From Hymenobacter cyanobacteriorum (GTDB lineage Bacteria > Bacteroidota > Bacteroidia > Cytophagales > Hymenobacteraceae): a stretch of DNA of 64,000 nt. The notes beneath the pieces were generated by a model, which was not told the DNA's origin, ran no database searches, and saw only the letters and a program-made list of their open reading frames with translations. The stretch is taken from positions 372,001 to 436,000 of the forward strand of contig NZ_JALBGC010000002.1 in NCBI RefSeq assembly GCF_022631375.1, read 5' to 3'. Below, piece after piece: positions 38,601 through 44,797 of the stretch. The translations under genes and the position numbers were made by a program. How positions within the stretch are numbered: position 1 is the stretch's first letter; the number at the start of each line of letters is the position of its first letter.

Positions 38601-38792
38601 CACGGTCACCATCATGCGGTCGACCGGCTCTAGCCCGTTCTCGGCAATCACCTTCACCTTCGGAAAAGTCACCTCCGGAAACAGGGCCACGTTGATGCGC
38701 CGGTAAGCCACCGTGCCCAGCGCCAGGGCTAGCGCCAAGAGCACCGCAATGGGCGCTTTGTAGGCTTGGAAAACGGAGGGACGGTTGGGCAT
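35628..38792 (-). CDS. RND efflux permease (system A), with palindrome-encoded insert
   Basis: A 1054-aa RND transporter, third gene of operon A (channel, adaptor, permease). The transmembrane-4 motif GLMIDDAVVMVEQLHR carries the double Asp of drug-type rather than metal-type pumps. The start is taken at the ATG at 38792 (MPNRPSVFQAYKAP) rather than an upstream TTG. In the cytoplasmic loop between transmembrane helices 6 and 7 (about residues 493-533) the protein carries a Ser/Asn/Gln-rich stretch (SKLSAVSPPSNEQ...KANSQQLIANSSQNAHHE) encoded by a palindrome that is intergenic elsewhere. The frame is preserved through it and both flanks align with normal RND sequence, so the protein is probably functional. 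Confidence 0.92.
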   Translation of the reverse strand: MPNRPSVFQAYKAPIAVLLALALALGTVAYRRINVALFPEVTFPKVKVIAENGLEPVDRMMVTVTKPMEDAMKRVPGLKLLRSTTSRGSCEISAFLDWGVNVATSQTLIESRLNQIRADLPPTVNISVERMNPAILPVMGYTLEAPGRSALELRKLALYTIKPFLSQVEGVSSVAIQGGRTKEYQIQLLPDQLAALALGPDDITKALTATNFVQSNGYLSDYRRLYLTVTDATIVQKEDLENLVLRNDGRRIVRLADVATVSLGEQPEYTRINANGSDAVLISILRQPDANVVQVSDGVKAKVAALKSGLPRGVRMAPYYDQADFVAEVVRSVQDALWIGLALALIVTALFLRSFRATMTILGAIPVALALTIAVLYFGLGYSFNIMTLGAIAAAIGLMIDDAVVMVEQLHRVGEEHPGATPGEVVRRSVGHLLPALIGSSLSTIVIFLPFALLGGVAGAYFKVLATTMVVALVCSFLVAWLGLPVIYLLLSRKAASSKLSAVSPPSNEQDLRNEPPVPDGKANSQQLIANSSQNAHHEIPWVRAVIRHPAYSIVGILVLIGSMVLIIPRLATGFLPDMDEGAIVLDYNSPAGTSIEETDRMLRQAEKLIVKVPEVASYSRRTGTQMGFFITEPNRGDYLIRLKTDRQRTTEEVISDIRERIEATQPALTIDFGQVIGDMLGDLMSTVQPIEIKVFGPDATKRYALAEQVTKVVEGVSGTADVFDGIVRMGPSVDVRPDPRRLAQYGLTATDFQTQLQTQLAGTTAGNVLEGEQLLNIRMRYPNAAQATLAQMRAEPVFLPNGQRRRLDELATVRITPSEAELERENLQAMTAVTARLDGRDLGGAMAEIRQKLERDVPLPPGYFIQYGGSYAEQQQSFQELLTILGTACLLVFAVALFLFRDLKAAGLILLIAVLGPAGGSLALFLTDTPLNVGSYTGLIMVVGIIGENAIFTFQQFFEILEEGRPVEQAVGYAIAARLRPKLMTALSAIAALLPLALGIGAGAQLHQPLAIAVIGGLLLALPLLLVVLPSLLRLSYQQQTLPTKPALSTTVA
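37195..37314. repeat. Palindrome inside an RND permease gene (family B)
   Basis: Arms 37195-37229 and 37281-37314 are imperfect complements of the AGCTGTTAGC type, with a 51-nt interior. The span is 120 bp, divisible by three, and keeps the reading frame. Same family as the intergenic copies at 20643-20734 and 58751-58842. Confidence 0.93.
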
Positions 38793-38815
38793 TGATTTAG
38801 GATTCAATTAATCTG

Positions 38816-38923
38816 GAACGGTCATGCTGAACGCAGTCGAAGCATCTCTAGCGCAGGAGTAATCATATCGATTGAATTGCATTGCGCGGTAGAGATGCTT
38901 CGGCTGCGCTCAGCATGACGTTC
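38816..38923. repeat. Palindrome between adaptor and permease genes, operon A (family A)
   Basis: Arms 38816-38856 and 38884-38923 (GGTCATGCTGAACGCAGTCG..., GAAGCATCTCTAGCGC) with a loop containing GAGTAATCATATCGATTGAA. Confidence 0.92.
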
Positions 38924-38943
38924 TCATTCGGTTGCTTCAACGG

Positions 38944-39918
38944 TTACTCCTTCTCCGCCGCCGGCCGGGTCACCTTCACGGCGGCCGTGTCGTCCAGCCC
39001 GAAGTTGCCGCTGAGCAGAATCATGTCGCGGGGGTTGAAGCTGGGGGTTTTGATTTCGATGTGGTCCTTCTCCTGCGCGCCCACCGTCACGGGGACTTTT
39101 ATGGCCGTGGAGTCATTCACCAGCTTCATCACCCAAAACTCGGTCTGGGTTTCATCCGTGAGCACTGCCCCGCGCGGGAGCGTGCGGGCCAGGTGCGGGG
39201 CGGTTTTATCGAGCTCAACCTGCACGGCCAGGTTTTCGGGCAGGTCCGGCACCGGGCCGGTGGGCCGGATGGTGTAGCGCTGAGTCTGAATGCTGACGTC
39301 GGCGGTGGCCAGCACCTCGGCCACCCGGCCGGGCAGTACGCGGCCATCGGGCAGGATGATGCGGCAACGCTGGCCGGTGTGCACGTAGCGCAGCTGGGTC
39401 ACGGGCACGTCGAGGATGAAGCCGAAGCGGCTGCGGTCGTAGGTGAGGCCGAGCTGCTCGCCGTCCTGCACATAGTCGCCGGCCAGCTTGTCCACGGTGG
39501 CCAGGATGCCGGCGCGGGCCGATTTTATCTGAATGATGCCGCTGAATTTAAGGCGAGGGTCGCCGGTGAGTTTATCTAAGTGCAGCGTTTTCGATTCCTT
39601 GGTTTGGATGGTGAACACTGTTTGGCCGGCGCGCACCTGCTGGCCCACCACGGGCGTGGGCGCCAGCACGTAGCCGGTGGTGGTGGCGCGCAGCGCATCT
39701 TTGGCCGCATAGGCCGACACGGCGCTCAGCCGCAGCACGTCGGTCAGGGTATCAATCTGGATAGTGCCGACGGTGACGAGGGCCCTGGGTTTCACGGCTG
39801 CTTCCTCTTCGCCATCGGCGGGCGCGGCGGCCTCGTCGGCGGCGGCCGGGTCTTTTGAACCGCAGGCGCTGAGGCCGGCGAAGGTGAGGAGGAAGAGAAG
39901 GCGGCGTGGGAGATTCAT
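38944..39918 (-). CDS. RND efflux adaptor lipoprotein (system A)
   Basis: A 324-aa HlyD-type membrane-fusion protein. The lipobox LLTFAGLSAC gives a lipid-modified C19, followed by an acidic Ala-rich linker. The lipoyl-like half-motif is TGYVLAPTPVVGQQVRAGQT, and beta-barrel segments follow (VTQLRYVHTGQRCRIILPDG). It is shorter than system B's adaptor and lacks a clear long alpha-hairpin. Second gene of operon A. Confidence 0.88.
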   Translation of the reverse strand: MNLPRRLLFLLTFAGLSACGSKDPAAADEAAAPADGEEEAAVKPRALVTVGTIQIDTLTDVLRLSAVSAYAAKDALRATTTGYVLAPTPVVGQQVRAGQTVFTIQTKESKTLHLDKLTGDPRLKFSGIIQIKSARAGILATVDKLAGDYVQDGEQLGLTYDRSRFGFILDVPVTQLRYVHTGQRCRIILPDGRVLPGRVAEVLATADVSIQTQRYTIRPTGPVPDLPENLAVQVELDKTAPHLARTLPRGAVLTDETQTEFWVMKLVNDSTAIKVPVTVGAQEKDHIEIKTPSFNPRDMILLSGNFGLDDTAAVKVTRPAAEKE

Positions 39919-39922
39919 CAGG

Positions 39923-40063
39923 AGTAGGGGCGGGGCCTGCCCCCGCCCGTCGTTGAACGGTAACTGTTGAGACTTACACCGGCCGGTGTGAATGGCGGGC
40001 GCTAATTATTGGAGCGCAAAACAAGCGGCCCGAACGGCGGGCGGGGGCAGACCCCGCCCCTAC
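39923..40063. repeat. GC-rich palindrome between channel and adaptor genes, operon A (family C)
   Basis: Left arm 39923-39960 (AGTAGGGGCGGGGCCTGCC..., ending GTCGTTGAACGG) and right arm 40029-40063 are complementary. It shares GCCCCCGCCCGTCGT and GAACGGT with the element at 51568-51655. Confidence 0.88.
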
Positions 40064-40069
40064 ACTTTT

Positions 40070-41443
40070 TTACTGCTCGGCGAGGTAATCGAGTGCAAAA
40101 CGGCTACGCAGTTGGTCCGTCTGGGCCTGGGTTAAACTAAACTGTAACGTTCGGTAGCTGGTCACCAGATTCAGGTAGTCCAGAATGGCCACGTCGCCCG
40201 TAGCCAGCTGCTGCCGGGCGGCGCCCACCAGCGCCTCCGCCACCCGCAGCTGCTCCCGGATGCGCCCCAGCAACGCATCAGAGGCCCGAATGAGCCCTTC
40301 CAGCTGCTCGTACTGCTGCTGCCGCTGCACCGTGAGGAACTGCCGGTAGCCGCGCCGGCTCTGCTCGCTCAGCTCCAGGCGCTGGTATTGCAGCTGGCGC
40401 TGGTGGCCGTCGAAAATGGGAATGCCCAGCTGCAGGCCGCCCCCAATGCCCACGCTGTGGGCCAGCGCCACGGGCAGGTACGACGACGATTGCAGGCCCG
40501 CATCCACCACGGCGCTGAGCTTGGGGCGGTAGTAGGCATCCACGGCGCGGCGGTCGAGGAGCAGGCGCAGGCTGTCGAGGGTGTACTGGCGTTGGGCGGG
40601 GGCCAGCAGGCCGGCCAGTGGGCGGTGCGTGGGCGGGGTGGGGGCTTCGATGCTCACCAGCGCCGTATCGGCCACGCCGGCCAGGGCGCGCAGGGTGCCC
40701 AGCTCGCGGCGGTAGGCCAGGCGGTTCTGCTCCACGGTCACCTCCTGGGTGCGCACCGAGAGGTAGAAGCTCAGGTATTGCGTTTGCTTGAAAATGCCGC
40801 CATTCACCAGCTTGCGCAGCATCTGGTCTTGCTGGCGCAGCTGGGCGAGCAGCGTGCGGCTGAAGCTGAGTTGCGTTTCGGCGGCGTAGGCGGTCAGGAA
40901 CTGGTCGGTGATGTTGCGCCGCAAATCCAGCGCCGACAAGCGGCCGGTGTTGCGCAGCACCTGGCCCTGGCTGGCCAGAATCTGGTAGTCGTTCTGCAGC
41001 TGAAAGCGGTTGAGGATGGGCTTGCTGGCCTGGGCAATGGCGGCGTAGTTGCCGCCGTTGGAAATGGCGTTGTCGTAGCCCAGCACGCTCTCGCCCCGGC
41101 TGTTGGTGATGCTCGGATAGTACAGCGCCGAACCGATACCGGCCACCTGCACGCCGTTCTGGCGGGCCCGCACGAGGCTGTCGATGCGGTTCTGGGCCAC
41201 CTGGTTCACGGTTTCGCGCAGCAGCGGGCTGTTCTGGCGGGCCATCAGCAGGAACTCGTCGAGGCGGCGCGGGCTGACTGGCAGCGCGGCCACGGCCGGC
41301 AGCGGCGCGAGTACGGCCGGAGCCGGCACCGCCTGCGCGCGGGCGGCCCCGGAGCCGGCCAGCAGCGCGGTGCCCACGGCCAGGCCGGCAATCAGACCAG
41401 GGAAGCGAGTAATCAAGACGCGGAGAACGATGGTAAGCGTCAC
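40070..41443 (-). CDS. TolC-family outer-membrane efflux protein (system A)
   Basis: A 457-aa outer-membrane channel with a signal peptide ending near GAARAQA (residue 37). It has the two repeated helical regions of the OEP family but is shorter and not lipid-anchored, unlike the system B channel. The start is a GTG at 41443; a CAGCTTTG sequence overlapping it resembles a -7 element, so a downstream start is possible. First gene of operon A, transcribed divergently from the two-component regulator genes. Confidence 0.85.
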   Translation of the reverse strand: MTLTIVLRVLITRFPGLIAGLAVGTALLAGSGAARAQAVPAPAVLAPLPAVAALPVSPRRLDEFLLMARQNSPLLRETVNQVAQNRIDSLVRARQNGVQVAGIGSALYYPSITNSRGESVLGYDNAISNGGNYAAIAQASKPILNRFQLQNDYQILASQGQVLRNTGRLSALDLRRNITDQFLTAYAAETQLSFSRTLLAQLRQQDQMLRKLVNGGIFKQTQYLSFYLSVRTQEVTVEQNRLAYRRELGTLRALAGVADTALVSIEAPTPPTHRPLAGLLAPAQRQYTLDSLRLLLDRRAVDAYYRPKLSAVVDAGLQSSSYLPVALAHSVGIGGGLQLGIPIFDGHQRQLQYQRLELSEQSRRGYRQFLTVQRQQQYEQLEGLIRASDALLGRIREQLRVAEALVGAARQQLATGDVAILDYLNLVTSYRTLQFSLTQAQTDQLRSRFALDYLAEQ

Positions 41444-41590
41444 AAAGCTGCGGGAGGATTCTGAAGAAAATCAGGCCGGAGCGGCGGGAGCGGCCCGCCC
41501 GGCCGGTAGGCATACGCGGCCGGAGCCAGAAAGTCTTCAACCTTTTGTGCGTCCTTCGCGGCTGGCCGCCTTGCAATGGCCCCACTGTTC

Positions 41591-42268
41591 ATGAAAATTC
41601 TGCTTGTTGAAGACGAAGCCGCCCTGCGCACGGCCCTGGCCGGCTCGCTGCGCCAAAACGGCTACGTGGTAGACGAAGCCGCGGGCTTCGCCCAGGCCCA
41701 CGAAAAAATCGAGCTCTATAAGTACGACTGCGTGCTGCTCGACCTCACGCTGCCCGATGGTTCGGGCCTGGATTTGCTGCGCGCCCTCAAGGCCGAGGGT
41801 TCGGCGGCCGGCGTGCTCATCATCACGGCCCGCGACGCGCTCGACGACAAAATTGCCGGCCTCGACCTCGGGGCCGACGACTACCTCATTAAGCCTTTCC
41901 ACCTTTCCGAGCTCAACGCCCGGGTGCGGGCCATCATCCGCCGCCGCCAGTTCAACGGCCAGCAGCAAATCACCTTCCGCGACCTGCTGGTGCTGCCCGA
42001 GCTGGCCGAGGTGCACGTGCGCGGCGAACTCCTCGTCCTCACCAAAAAGGAATACGACCTGCTGCTCTACCTGCTGGCCAACCCCGGCCGCGTACTCACC
42101 AAAGAGGCCATTGCCGAGCACCTCTGCGGCGATGCCGTGGATGCCGCCGACTCGTTCGACTTCATCTACACGCACCTGAAAAACCTGCGCAAAAAGCTGC
42201 AGGAAAAGGGCGTCGAAAACTACATCCGGACGATGTACGGCGTGGGCTACAAGCTGAGCCACGAGTAA
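41591..42268 (+). CDS. OmpR-family response regulator
   Basis: A 225-aa two-component regulator. The receiver domain (residues 1-115) has the acidic pair ED near residues 8-9, phospho-acceptor D51 in LLDLTLPDG, and the conserved Lys in LIKPFHLSEL. The C-terminal winged-helix DNA-binding domain (about 125-222) has EYDLLLYLLANPGRVLTKEA and ends IRTMYGVGYKL. The ATG at 41591 (MKILLVEDE) is chosen over one 15 nt upstream because it matches the family start. Divergent from efflux operon A and followed by its kinase, so it probably controls that operon. Confidence 0.95.
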   Translation: MKILLVEDEAALRTALAGSLRQNGYVVDEAAGFAQAHEKIELYKYDCVLLDLTLPDGSGLDLLRALKAEGSAAGVLIITARDALDDKIAGLDLGADDYLIKPFHLSELNARVRAIIRRRQFNGQQQITFRDLLVLPELAEVHVRGELLVLTKKEYDLLLYLLANPGRVLTKEAIAEHLCGDAVDAADSFDFIYTHLKNLRKKLQEKGVENYIRTMYGVGYKLSHE

Positions 42269-42334
42269 ACGGATGCGGCTGAAACAAAAGCGGCGCCTGG
42301 GCGCTAGTACTACTGCCCGCGCCCCTCGCTTCGC

Positions 42335-42342
42335 CACTTTTG
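42335..42342 (+). promoter_or_regulatory. Possible -7 element ahead of the sensor kinase
   Basis: CACTTTTG differs from TAnnTTTG only in the first base and lies 4 nt before the ATG, like the murI and DUF4159 elements. The kinase could be separately transcribed with a minimal leader. Confidence 0.3.
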
Positions 42343-42346
42343 CCGC

Positions 42347-43654
42347 ATGAACCTGCTCACCGCTACCACCCGCTACTACCTGCTGCTGGCCCTGTTCCTG
42401 TTTGTCGGTGGCAGCCTGGGGCTGTACCACGGCATCAACTGGGCCCTGCGCACGGAAGTGGGCGAGCAGCTGGCCGACCGCCGGCGCGAGCTGCTGGCCA
42501 AAGCCCAGGCCAACGAGCTGCCGTCGGTGAGCCAGCTGGCCATCCTGCTCGACATCAGCCGCACCCCGCGCCCGCTGGGCTTCCGCGACACGGTGCTGCT
42601 CGACCGCACCGAAAACGAAATGGTGCCGCACCGGCAGCTCACGTTTCCGCTCGTGGTGCGCGGCGAAGGGCCGGTGTGGGTGTCGCTGCGCAAGTCGCTG
42701 GTTGAAACCGAAGACCTGCTGGGCGTAGTGCTGGCCGTGATGGTGGCCGTGCTGGCCCTGCTGCTGGCCGGCATGGTGGGGCTGAACCGCTGGCTCTCGG
42801 CCCGGCTGTGGGCCCCGTTCCGGCACACGCTGGCGGCGTTGCGCGGCTACAACCTGCAGCAGCACCAGCCGCTGGCGCTGCCCGCGCCCGCCGTGGCCGA
42901 GTTTGCCGAGCTCAACCAGGCCCTCAACGGCTTCAGCCAGCGCTTAGTGGCCGACTACCAGAGTCTGCGCGAATTCACCGCCAACGCCGCCCACGAAACC
43001 CAGACGCCGCTGGCCATCATGCAGGCCCAGCTGGAGCAGCTGCTGCAAGTGCCCGCCCTGGCCGAAGACCCGGCCGCCGCCCCGCTCGTGGCCGACCTCT
43101 ACCGCGGCACGCTGCGCCTCTCGCGCCTGCACCAGGCCCTGAGCCTGCTCAGCAAAATCGAGAACCGGCAGTTTGCCGAGGCCCAGCCCGTGCGCCTCGA
43201 CGAGCTGCTGACCGAGCGCATGGCCCAGCTCGAACCGCTGTTCGACGCCCGCGAGCTGCGCTACGGCCTCGACATTGCCCAGGCCCCTGTGGTGGTGCTG
43301 ATGCACCCCGGCCTGGCCGATTCGCTGCTGCAAAACCTGCTGCAAAACGCCGTGCGCCACAACGTGCGCGGCGGTGCACTGATGGCAACCCTCACCCGCC
43401 ACGAGCTGAAAGTGAGCAATACCGGCCCCGCCACCCCCGGCGACCCGGCCCGGTTCTTCGAGCGTTTCCGCAAGCACAACGCCGCCTCCGACTCACCGGG
43501 CCTGGGCCTGAGCATCGTGCAGCAAATCTGCGCGCACTACGGCTTTGGCCTTAGCTATAAGCTAACCGAGCATGGCACCCGCCACACCTTGCGCGTGACG
43601 CTGCCGGCCGCAGTTGGCACGGCGGCCCCGGCCGTTCTCTCGGCTTCAGATTGA
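42347..43654 (+). CDS. Sensor histidine kinase
   Basis: A 435-aa membrane kinase. Helices at about residues 9-30 and 128-152 bracket a sensor region of about 95 residues. The H-box is FTANAAHETQTPLA with phospho-acceptor H216, a variant of the usual SHELRTPL. The ATPase domain has an N-box (NLLQNAVRHN) and G-box (SPGLGLSIVQQICAHYG). It starts 78 bp after the response regulator and forms a two-component system with it. The signal sensed is unknown; location next to an RND pump suggests envelope stress or toxic compounds. Confidence 0.93.
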   Translation: MNLLTATTRYYLLLALFLFVGGSLGLYHGINWALRTEVGEQLADRRRELLAKAQANELPSVSQLAILLDISRTPRPLGFRDTVLLDRTENEMVPHRQLTFPLVVRGEGPVWVSLRKSLVETEDLLGVVLAVMVAVLALLLAGMVGLNRWLSARLWAPFRHTLAALRGYNLQQHQPLALPAPAVAEFAELNQALNGFSQRLVADYQSLREFTANAAHETQTPLAIMQAQLEQLLQVPALAEDPAAAPLVADLYRGTLRLSRLHQALSLLSKIENRQFAEAQPVRLDELLTERMAQLEPLFDARELRYGLDIAQAPVVVLMHPGLADSLLQNLLQNAVRHNVRGGALMATLTRHELKVSNTGPATPGDPARFFERFRKHNAASDSPGLGLSIVQQICAHYGFGLSYKLTEHGTRHTLRVTLPAAVGTAAPAVLSASD

Positions 43655-43672
43655 CTCCGGAAAGCGCACAAA

Positions 43673-43700
43673 TTGACCACAGAATGCAGCCGTAGGTTTG
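43673..43700 (+). promoter_or_regulatory. Promoter of the PepSY-like protein gene
   Basis: TTG (43673-43675), a 17-nt spacer and TAGGTTTG (43693-43700) match the Bacteroidota consensus. The predicted start of transcription is about 25 nt before the ATG at 43733. Confidence 0.65.
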
Positions 43701-43732
43701 GGCTGATACCCACCAAACTCCGCCTTCATCGC

Positions 43733-44170
43733 ATGAAAACCCTCCTGACAACCCTCGCCGTCGCCGCGCTGCTGGCCCCCGCCGCCCACGCCCAGAAACT
43801 CGCCGCCGCCAAAGTGCCGGCTGCCGCCGCTGCTGCTTTCCGGCAGCATTTTCCCGGCGTGAAATCGGTGAAATGGGAAAAAGAAGGTGCCGATTACGAA
43901 GCCGAGTTCGTGCAGGGCAAGGCCGAAATGTCGGCCGTCATCACCGCCGCCGGCGTGCTCAAGGAAACCGAAACCGAAATGCCCGTGGCCCAGCTGCCCG
44001 CGCCCGTGCAGAAGGCCTTGGCCACGTACTACAAAGCCGCTAAAGTGACGGAAGCCGCGAAAATCGTGACGGCCGCTACCGGAGCCACCACCTACGAGGC
44101 CGAAATCAGCCAGGCCGGCCAGCACCGCGACGTATTGTTCCGCGCCGACGGCACCGAAGTGAAGCCGTAG
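43733..44170 (+). CDS. Exported PepSY-like protein
   Basis: A 145-aa periplasmic protein with signal peptide (MKTLLTTLAVAALLAPAAHA/Q). The mature part resembles the PepSY-like domain of Bacteroidota: AFRQHFPGVKSVKWEKEGADY followed by a second copy-like segment (VQKALATYYKAAKVTEAAKI and TYEAEISQ). These proteins often accompany two-component systems and may modulate proteases or sense the envelope. It has its own promoter and a downstream terminator, so it is a single-gene unit. Confidence 0.8.
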   Translation: MKTLLTTLAVAALLAPAAHAQKLAAAKVPAAAAAAFRQHFPGVKSVKWEKEGADYEAEFVQGKAEMSAVITAAGVLKETETEMPVAQLPAPVQKALATYYKAAKVTEAAKIVTAATGATTYEAEISQAGQHRDVLFRADGTEVKP

Positions 44171-44222
44171 TACCCAGCCCACCAAAAAAAGAGCTCATCC
44201 GGACAGCCTGGCGCTGAATTTG

Positions 44223-44271
44223 ACGTATGAGAAGCGGCCCCGGAGGGATTCTTCGGGGCCGCTTCTCGTAT
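44223..44271 (+). terminator. Strong hairpin that reaches the next start codon
   Basis: The inverted repeat around AGAAGCGGCCCCG and CGGGGCCGCTTCT is followed by GTATGGTGTTTTC. It terminates the PepSY-like gene, but the ATG of the next gene (44270) begins at the foot of the stem. Confidence 0.75.
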
Positions 44272-44755
44272 GGTGTTTTCTGTGAATTGTTTACGCGCCG
44301 CCCGGCTGGCGCTGGCGGCGGGCCTGCTGCTGGCTGCCCGCGCCCAGGCCCAGCAGCCGGCCGGCAACGACGGCTTCCGCCGCCGCAACGGCCAAATGGA
44401 AGTCATCCGCAACGGCCAGCCCTACGCCATGACGCGCGACGCCCACTTGCCCACCGGTGCCACCGTCACCAAAGACGGCTTTGTAGTGAGCGCCACCGGC
44501 CAGCGCACCGAGCTGCGCGAGGGCCAAGGCTGCGACCTGCGCGGCCGCCCCGTGCCCGTGCTGGCGGGCCCCACCGGCGCGCTGGCCCTGGCCCGCCCGG
44601 GCGCGGCGGCCGGTCCGGCGCGGGCCGTGCCCGCCAACACGCTGCTGGAGCAGGTTTTTGGGCGCGACGACGACGGCAACGGCTTCTTCAAGTTCAAAAA
44701 GGCCAAAAAGCACCACGGCAAGGGCAAAGGTCACGGCCGTTGGAAAGACGACTAG
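44270..44755 (+). CDS. Small exported DUF6799-like protein
   Basis: A 161-aa protein with a probable signal peptide (LALAAGLLLAARAQA/Q). The middle (MEVIRNGQPYAMTRDAHLP, then GATVTKDGFVVSATGQRTEL) has the repeated 'Met-x-Asp-x2-Leu ... Gly-x3-Val ... Asp-Gly' layout of the DUF6799 domain common in Hymenobacter. The C-terminus is very basic (KKAKKHHGKGKGHGRWKDD). The ATG sits at the base of a strong terminator-like hairpin; a TTG at 44288 is an alternative start that would keep a shorter signal. Function unknown. Confidence 0.65.
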   Translation: MVFSVNCLRAARLALAAGLLLAARAQAQQPAGNDGFRRRNGQMEVIRNGQPYAMTRDAHLPTGATVTKDGFVVSATGQRTELREGQGCDLRGRPVPVLAGPTGALALARPGAAAGPARAVPANTLLEQVFGRDDDGNGFFKFKKAKKHHGKGKGHGRWKDD

Positions 44756-44797
44756 CCGCCGCGCCGCCTGTCGTAGTTGCTTACCCCTGATTATTAT

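Noticed and set aside
35628..38792. The palindrome in the system A permease considered as a sequencing or assembly error
   Set aside because: The frame is open through it, the flanks continue in normal RND sequence and the arms differ from those of the other copies, which a misassembly would not produce. Raw reads would settle it.
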